Assembly: GCA_946480635.1 (NCBI GenBank)
Contig: CAMLKV010000067.1
Span: 1-9,240, forward strand
DNA from: an uncultured Flavobacterium sp.
GTDB lineage: Bacteria; Bacteroidota; Bacteroidia; Flavobacteriales; Flavobacteriaceae
Length of the DNA stretch: 9,240 bases
Direction: 5' to 3'
Shown: positions 5,779 to 9,240 of the stretch, piece by piece
How positions within the stretch are numbered: position 1 is the first letter of the stretch
How the letters are laid out: each line of letters opens with the position of its first letter
Made by a program: the position numbers and the translations under genes
The notes under the pieces: model-generated
Databases searched by the model: none
What the model saw: the letters and a program-made list of their open reading frames with translations, nothing else
Told to the model about the DNA's origin: nothing

Positions 5779-6531
5779 CTATTTAAGTTCTTTTATGGCA
5801 GTTTTTTCAATCCATCCTTCTTTTAAATCGGCAAGCTGAATTTTTTTATAGTTTCCTAATTCTTCTAAAACAGTTACTTTAGTTCCTGCATGTAGTGTAA
5901 AAGCATCTTGTGCAGAAGCATTTGGCTCGCTCTTTACCGAAATTACATCAGCAAAAACAATTGCTGGACGATCATTGTTTACTCTGTTTTTCTCATAAAA
6001 TCCTGAAAAAATACTAACCATTAAGAACAACATAAACAAAATCATTCCTGAAAAGAAAACACGTTTTAATGTCGTTGAATTAGAAAAATAATAGACAACA
6101 AATCCAATTAAAAACAAAACTGAAAACAAAATAGCTATCCAGGCCCAAGTATCATAATGAAAGCTTGAAGTAAAATCGGCTATGATTTTTGAGAATCCAA
6201 CCTTTGGTGTTTCCGTAATTTCATCAATTGCCATTTTTTTTGCAAAAGCTAAATTATTTTGTATTTCAGAATCACATGGATTTAGCAACAATGCTTTTTC
6301 AAAGTTATAAACTGCTGGAGCAACTTTATTAAGTCTGTAATAGCAATTTCCTAAATTAAAATAAACTTCGGCTGATTCTTGTCCTGACTTTACAATACTT
6401 TCATAAGAAGCTATTGCGTTTTGATAATCTCCTTTTTGATATAATGTATTTCCTTTCTCAAAAGCCGATTGTGCCCAAAATGTTTGAGTAATAAGTAAGA
6501 ATAGGTAAACTATATTTTTAATCTCTTTCAT
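5779..6531 (-). CDS. batE: BatE, TPR and SH3-like membrane protein of the Bat operon
   Basis: A 250-aa protein, last gene of the Bat operon. An N-terminal signal sequence (MKEIKNIVYLFLLITQTFWAQ) precedes two TPR repeats (about 22-55 and 56-89; YFNLGNCYYRLNKVAPAVYNFEKALLLNP is classic). Two membrane segments follow at about 128-149 and 158-178. A bacterial SH3-like domain closes it (about 188-247; ADVISVKSEPNASAQDAFTLHAGTKVTVLEELGNYKKIQL, ending GWIEKTAI). This architecture is that of BatE. The Bat operon was named for aerotolerance in Bacteroides and is thought to act in envelope integrity with a MoxR ATPase. The exact biochemical role is not known. The gene starts 20 nt after the batD stop and ends flush with cvpA in the opposite strand. 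Confidence 0.92.
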   Translation of the reverse strand: MKEIKNIVYLFLLITQTFWAQSAFEKGNTLYQKGDYQNAIASYESIVKSGQESAEVYFNLGNCYYRLNKVAPAVYNFEKALLLNPCDSEIQNNLAFAKKMAIDEITETPKVGFSKIIADFTSSFHYDTWAWIAILFSVLFLIGFVVYYFSNSTTLKRVFFSGMILFMLFLMVSIFSGFYEKNRVNNDRPAIVFADVISVKSEPNASAQDAFTLHAGTKVTVLEELGNYKKIQLADLKEGWIEKTAIKELK

Positions 6532-6551
6532 AACTACGTTCCTTAATACAA

Positions 6552-8345
6552 TTATGCCATTTGCTTTTCTAAATCGGAAATAATACTTACCGCTAAATTG
6601 TAATCATTTTGAATACTTGTACTTGTTGAAGGTGCGTATCGTGCAAACTCGCAACTTTCTACCAAAGAAATGAATTGGTTTACAGTATCTGTTTCAGCAT
6701 TTTTAGCCAACAACAGTTGCGTAATTTTATCTTTACTCATTTCCGACGTTTCAATATGCAGTTTTGCCTTCAAGAAGTTATGTAACGCCCTTTCTAATGC
6801 AATGTAAAACGGCTCTTTGTTGACCAATTGTTTTTGTGCTTCAGAAAGGTATTTCTTAGCTAATTTATTTGAAAGTTTAATTCTATTTCCAGTAACGTCT
6901 GCGTCAAGTTCTTCTTTCTTTCTTCTAAATAAAACAATTGCAGGAATGATTAAAAATGGTGCAACTAAAAGTCCGTAAAACATCCCTGATCCTAAAAAGT
7001 CTGATTTACTTTGAGAAACTAATTGCGTTTTAGATTTGATAAATGCAAAAGTTGCATTTGAAGTCACTTGTTTTTTATTAGTGTTTTCAGCTACTGCAGA
7101 TGATGTTGCCACACCATCTAAAACATTAATCGTAATTTCTTCCGATGTAATAGTTTTGTAACTCTTTGTAGTCAAATCAAAATATGTGAACGTTAATGGC
7201 TGAATTGGATATTGCCCTTTTGACTGAGGAATAATAGTATATGTATCTGAAATACTTCCTGTCATTCCTGTTAAAGGTGTTTGAACATTTTCTTTGTGTG
7301 CAGGATCATACATTTCTAACGAAGCTGGCACAACAGGTTTTGGCAATGTAAACAATTTTAAATTTCCTTTACCTGACACTACAACTTTTAAATCTAATGA
7401 TTCACCAGCTTTCAACTCGGTTTTTGATGGTAAAACTTGGAAATTAAAATTACCCACTGCTCCACTAAAATCTTCGGGTTTCCCTGCTTCTGGAAGAGGT
7501 TTTACATTGATAACTTTTGAACCAGCAGCTACTTTTTTGCTGCCCATTTTCATAATTGGTCTACCAAAGAAATCAACTTGACCAGATGGAACTTCAACCT
7601 CAACATCTAATGATAACGGCTCAATTTCTAGTTTTCCTGATTTTTGCGGATACAATACTGTTTTACGTAAAACTGCATAACGATATGGTTCTCCATTGAA
7701 TGTTCCTTCCTGAACTTGCAGTTGTTTTACATCAATATTTTGGCTCCAAAAATTAGTATATTTTGGACTTGCTAACTCTCTCCAACCACCTACTCCTGAT
7801 CGATGACTTACATATATTTTATAAACTACAGTGATAGGCTCGTTTAAGTAAGGATTTGAATTTGAAATTTCGGCAACAAGATGGACTCCATCTTTTCCTG
7901 ATGGTCCAACAGGCACTTGACGTTGTTGCTGATTGTATGGATTATACTGTTCGTAAGGATCTCTCTCTTCAGCCACTGCATTTCCAACAGTTACTTTAAG
8001 CGGAGATGTTTTATAAATTTGACCATTAATTTCTATCGTCGCTTGCTTAATAACAAACGTTCCTTTTTTTAATGGTTGAAGAAAATATGAGTACGTTTTC
8101 TCGAAAGATTTACGACCATTAACCCATGAATAACTCACAGACTGATTGGGACCACCAACAATTCTAAATCCTTCGAAAGCGGGAGGATTAAAATTATCTC
8201 CATCCTCGTTCATTGCAAAATCAACTCGTAATCTTTCATTAATTCCCAAAGAGTTCTTGCTCACACTAGCCACAAATTGGGTTTGTGCAAATAAACTCAC
8301 ATGGAACAAAACTGTTATTACAAAAAGTAGCTTCTTCATTTTCAT
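6552..8345 (-). CDS. batD: BatD, periplasmic multi-domain membrane-anchored protein of the Bat operon
   Basis: A 597-aa protein when started at the ATG at 8345. The frame remains open to a TTG at 8363, but that lies inside batC and is less likely; a second ATG at 8339 is also possible. A signal peptide (MKMKKLLFVITVLFHVSLFAQ) leads into a large beta-rich extracytoplasmic region (about 25-440). FVASVSKNSLGINERLRVDF begins the first immunoglobulin-like unit typical of BatD, and the repeated SGKLEIEPL and SKGQYPIQPL phrases fit tandem beta-sandwich domains. A Gln/Tyr/Pro linker occurs at about 128-145. One membrane segment at about 453-474 is followed by RRKK and a helical cytoplasmic domain of about 120 residues. 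BatD is thought to assemble with BatA and BatB at the inner membrane. The gene begins 11 nt after the batC stop. Confidence 0.95.
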   Translation of the reverse strand: MKMKKLLFVITVLFHVSLFAQTQFVASVSKNSLGINERLRVDFAMNEDGDNFNPPAFEGFRIVGGPNQSVSYSWVNGRKSFEKTYSYFLQPLKKGTFVIKQATIEINGQIYKTSPLKVTVGNAVAEERDPYEQYNPYNQQQRQVPVGPSGKDGVHLVAEISNSNPYLNEPITVVYKIYVSHRSGVGGWRELASPKYTNFWSQNIDVKQLQVQEGTFNGEPYRYAVLRKTVLYPQKSGKLEIEPLSLDVEVEVPSGQVDFFGRPIMKMGSKKVAAGSKVINVKPLPEAGKPEDFSGAVGNFNFQVLPSKTELKAGESLDLKVVVSGKGNLKLFTLPKPVVPASLEMYDPAHKENVQTPLTGMTGSISDTYTIIPQSKGQYPIQPLTFTYFDLTTKSYKTITSEEITINVLDGVATSSAVAENTNKKQVTSNATFAFIKSKTQLVSQSKSDFLGSGMFYGLLVAPFLIIPAIVLFRRKKEELDADVTGNRIKLSNKLAKKYLSEAQKQLVNKEPFYIALERALHNFLKAKLHIETSEMSKDKITQLLLAKNAETDTVNQFISLVESCEFARYAPSTSTSIQNDYNLAVSIISDLEKQMA

Positions 8346-8356
8346 ACATTCATTGG

Positions 8357-9091
8357 TTACCAATCTTTCTGATTTTCTACTGGTTTCCCTTTTACTTTTC
8401 TTGCGTTTACTTTATCTTGAATTTTCTTTTCTTCATTATTCACAGCGTCAAGCAAGTTTTGCAAACGGTCTTTAGGAACATTGCCTTGCTTAGGCTCTGG
8501 ATTATTTTGGTTTTGATCTTTTTGATCAGGCTTTTCTTTATTATCTTTTTTGTCCTGATTGTTTTGCTGATCTTTTTTATCGTCTTTTTTGTCTTTATCC
8601 TGATCTTTTTTCTGATCCTGATTTTTATCCTTTTTGTCGTCTTTCTTATCGTCCTTAGGCGGATTATCTTTTAGCATTTTTTTTGCCAAAGCATAATTAT
8701 ACCTAGTCTGATCGTCATTAGGATTATTACGCAAGGCATTTTTATAAGCTTCAACAGCTTTATCATATGCCCTCTCTTTCATGAAAACATTACCAATATT
8801 ATGGAAAGCGCTGTGTTTTTGTTGTTTCCCTTTGGCTGTTTCTATCGCCTTAGCGTAAGCAAATTTAGCTTCGCTCGCTTGATTTTGCCTATAAATAGCA
8901 TTTCCTAAATTATAGGACGCTGTAGCCCTTTTAGCATTAATCCCTTTAGAAATTCTATAATCTGCTTCAGCTTCTGCATACTGTTTTTTAGCAAATTCCT
9001 GATTTCCTTCAGGTAATGCAAAATCTTTTTTCTGCTGGGCAAATGTACTAACAGAAAGCAATATAAATGCTATTTTAAAAATGCTTTTCAT
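8357..9091 (-). CDS. batC: BatC, periplasmic TPR protein with a Lys/Asp/Gln-rich region
   Basis: A 244-aa protein from the ATG at 9091, which sits one base after the batB stop. An upstream ATG at 9112 would overlap batB and push seven basic residues ahead of the signal peptide, so it is less likely. The signal peptide is MKSIFKIAFILLSVSTFAQQ. About three TPR repeats follow (about 33-138; ATASYNLGNAIYRQNQASEA and HSAFHNIGNVFMKERAYDKA are clear). A low-complexity Lys/Asp/Gln/Asn stretch spans about 144-203. The C-terminal RLQNLLDAVNNEEKKIQDKVN module and VKGKPVENQKDW end are typical of BatC. TPRs suggest a protein-binding role in the Bat complex. Confidence 0.94.
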   Translation of the reverse strand: MKSIFKIAFILLSVSTFAQQKKDFALPEGNQEFAKKQYAEAEADYRISKGINAKRATASYNLGNAIYRQNQASEAKFAYAKAIETAKGKQQKHSAFHNIGNVFMKERAYDKAVEAYKNALRNNPNDDQTRYNYALAKKMLKDNPPKDDKKDDKKDKNQDQKKDQDKDKKDDKKDQQNNQDKKDNKEKPDQKDQNQNNPEPKQGNVPKDRLQNLLDAVNNEEKKIQDKVNARKVKGKPVENQKDW

Positions 9092-9092
9092 G

Positions 9093-9240
9093 TTATCTAT
9101 CCTTCTTCTCATTAAACAAGTCTAATTTTTGCACCCATTTGGTTTTTCTTTCCAACAAGAATACATCTAACACTAATAAGAAAAAACCAAAACCTAAAAA
9201 CCACTGAAACTGAGATTGGAAATTAGCCATCTCTGTTGCT
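9093..9240 (-). CDS. batB: BatB C-terminal end (partial; 5' part beyond the window)
   Basis: The last 48 codons of a minus-strand gene run from 9239 (first complete codon) to TAA at 9095-9093. The translation is ATEMANFQSQFQWFLGFGFF, then LLVLDVFLLERKTKWVQKLD, then LFNEKKDR. The hydrophobic WFLGFGFFLLVLDVFLL segment is a C-terminal membrane helix, with a short basic cytoplasmic tail after it. This matches the end of BatB, a von Willebrand factor A-domain membrane protein of the Bat complex. The identification rests on this tail and on the position immediately before batC, separated by one base. The VWA domain itself is not in view. Confidence 0.85.
   Translation of the reverse strand, partial: ATEMANFQSQFQWFLGFGFFLLVLDVFLLERKTKWVQKLDLFNEKKDR

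Noticed and set aside
7294..7581. Plus-strand open frame of 95 codons
   Set aside because: It lies wholly antisense inside batD and has no recognisable protein features.
8346..8363. TTG start for batD overlapping the end of batC
   Set aside because: It would put six non-signal residues before the signal peptide; the ATG at 8345 gives a normal signal peptide and an 11-nt operon gap.
8285..8674. Plus-strand open frame rich in Ile, Phe, Leu and Val (129 codons)
   Set aside because: It is the antisense shadow of the Lys/Asp/Gln-rich tract of batC; the hydrophobic composition is a direct result of complementing AAA, GAT and GAC codons.
9092..9112. ATG at 9112 as batC start
   Set aside because: It overlaps batB by 20 bases and adds MRRRIDN before the signal peptide; the ATG at 9091 follows the batB stop by one base.

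Overview
The window is ordinary AT-rich chromosome of a member of the Bacteroidota, most likely Flavobacterium or a close relative. The grounds are the Bat operon gene order, the flavobacterial style of gpsA, pheS and cvpA, Bacteroidota lipoprotein signal peptides, several matches to the Bacteroidota -7 promoter box TAnnTTTG, and a scarcity of Shine-Dalgarno sequences. This placement is by recognition only; no search was run.

Layout. Bases 1-40 are the last 12 codons of an unidentified plus-strand gene. A bidirectional hairpin (110-143) separates it from a minus-strand lipoprotein (190-1089) whose body is an internal duplication. A 180-210 bp non-coding stretch with an imperfect palindromic element leads into gpsA (plus, 1301-2284). 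A shared 12-bp-stem terminator separates gpsA from a minus-strand cluster: a 135-aa conserved unknown (2320-2727), pheS (2808-3827) and a 118-aa unknown (3930-4286). Heptanucleotide repeats lie directly upstream of pheS and of the 118-aa gene. Next is a minus-strand lipoprotein gene (4397-5178) broken by a one-base deletion in a run of six A. Divergent from it is cvpA (plus, 5221-5778). The rest (5779-9240, minus) is the 3' part of a Bat (Bacteroides aerotolerance) operon: batB (C-terminal end only), batC, batD and batE, with gaps of 1, 11 and 20 nt.

How the genes work together. gpsA supplies glycerol-3-phosphate for phospholipids and pheS is half of phenylalanyl-tRNA synthetase (pheT is not here). 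cvpA and the Bat proteins are envelope proteins. BatB, BatC, BatD and BatE are thought to form an inner-membrane/periplasmic complex, normally with BatA and a MoxR ATPase encoded upstream, beyond base 9240.

I found no defence system, mobile element, CRISPR array or RNA gene. The points most worth a second look are the homopolymer frameshift in the lipoprotein gene, the heptamer repeats in the 5' regions of the pheS cluster, and the palindromic element upstream of gpsA.
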